In this document: piece after piece, positions 63,649 to 64,000 of the stretch
How positions within the stretch are numbered: position 1 is the first letter of the stretch
Layout: each line of letters opens with the position of its first letter
NCBI GenBank assembly: GCA_023228945.1
Contig: JALOAI010000003.1
Coordinates: 1-64,000, forward strand
DNA from: Pigmentiphaga sp.
GTDB lineage: Bacteria > Pseudomonadota > Gammaproteobacteria > Burkholderiales > Burkholderiaceae_B
Direction: 5' to 3'
Length of the DNA stretch: 64,000 nt
Notes under the pieces: generated by a model
Databases searched by the model: none
Told to the model about the DNA's origin: nothing
The model's input: only the letters and a program-made list of their open reading frames with translations
Made by a program: the position numbers and the translations under genes

Positions 63649-64000
63649 CTATTGCGGTTCGGCTGCGCAGGCGATGCGATCGCGCCCCTGGCGCTTGGCC
63701 TCGTACAAGGCGCCATCCGCGCGGCTGAGCGTCAGTGTCAGCGGCTCGCCTGGCCGGTGTTCGGCCAGGCCGGCGCTGATCGACAAGTGCTGGCCCGTCA
63801 GGGCGAGCCCCGGGATCTCCAGCGCTCGGATCGCTTCGAGCTTGCGCTGCAGGATGCCGTGGGCGTCGGCGAGCGACGTAAAGGGCAGAAGGAGCAGGAA
63901 TTCCTCGCCGCCCCAGCGGCCGCAGGCGTCGTATTCACGCAGGTCGGCGCCCAGCGCGCGGGCGACTTCGATCAGGGCCAGATCGCCGATTTCGTGGCCA
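63649..64000 (-). CDS. GGDEF-domain protein, C-terminal part (gene continues beyond the window)
   Basis: Only the last 117 residues are present. They are the second half of a diguanylate cyclase domain: GHEIGDLALIEVARALGADL, the active-site variant GGEEF in CGRWGGEEFLLLLPFTSLA, LSISAGLAEHRP and the usual end SRADGALYEAKRQGRDRI. GGEEF is a catalytically competent form of the motif. An inhibitory-site RxxD is not evident just before the motif. The N-terminal sensor part lies outside the window. It is convergent with secA. Confidence 0.9.
   Translation of the reverse strand, partial: GHEIGDLALIEVARALGADLREYDACGRWGGEEFLLLLPFTSLADAHGILQRKLEAIRALEIPGLALTGQHLSISAGLAEHRPGEPLTLTLSRADGALYEAKRQGRDRIACAAEPQ

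Overview
The window is GC-rich chromosomal DNA from a betaproteobacterium of the order Burkholderiales, most likely family Alcaligenaceae (the Bordetella / Achromobacter / Pigmentiphaga neighbourhood). The reasons are a Bug-type extracytoplasmic receptor, protocatechuate dioxygenase genes with a divergent PcaQ-like regulator, a class A RNase P RNA, and the block lpxC - DUF721 - M23 peptidase - secA. The placement is inferred from family knowledge, not from a database search. Genes are dense and mostly intact; I see no insertion sequence, prophage, CRISPR array, tRNA or rRNA.

Layout: (1) 0.1-5 kb: two fumarylacetoacetase-family hydrolases, an MFS transporter, a solute-binding-like protein without a signal peptide, and a hotdog thioesterase. 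(2) 5-16.3 kb: a membrane alpha/beta hydrolase; an IclR regulator; a leftward operon (reductase-B-like protein, CoA-transferase, PaaK-like CoA ligase, Bug receptor); and a divergent TRAP transporter. (3) 16.4-18.7 kb: ahpC and ahpF with an OxyR-like site. (4) 18.9-26.9 kb: an eight-gene leftward operon in which a nitrate/taurine-type ABC importer brackets five enzyme or small-protein genes. (5) 27.4-33.3 kb: pobA with an AraC regulator, pcaHG with a LysR regulator (4-hydroxybenzoate to protocatechuate to ring cleavage), and transaldolase. (6) 33.5-38.2 kb: a porin coupled to an Fe3+/thiamine-type ABC importer. (7) 38.5-43 kb: carA-carB. (8) 43.4-47.6 kb: ATP-grasp, alpha-E, transglutaminase and Anbu peptidase. 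(9) 47.7-53.2 kb: fadE-fadN-fadA beta-oxidation genes. (10) 53.4-56.8 kb: drug-efflux MFS, CoxG-like protein, PQQ-type sugar dehydrogenase. (11) 56.9-64 kb: rnpB, gcvH, lpxC, DUF721, M23 peptidase, secA and the end of a GGDEF gene.

The most unusual signal is three unrelated families of short dispersed repeats (A, about 82 bp; B, 72-bp units; C, about 125 bp modules). All are made of successive small hairpins. In families A and C the stems differ between copies by compensating changes while the loops stay constant. One or more copies of every family lie exactly at a gene junction: the left end carries TGA or ATGA, which forms the stop codon of the upstream gene, and the repeat then supplies a Shine-Dalgarno, a start codon or an in-frame N-terminal extension to the next gene. 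A second signal worth attention is a duplicated 30-bp stem-loop in the secA leader whose second copy covers the only good ribosome-binding site.
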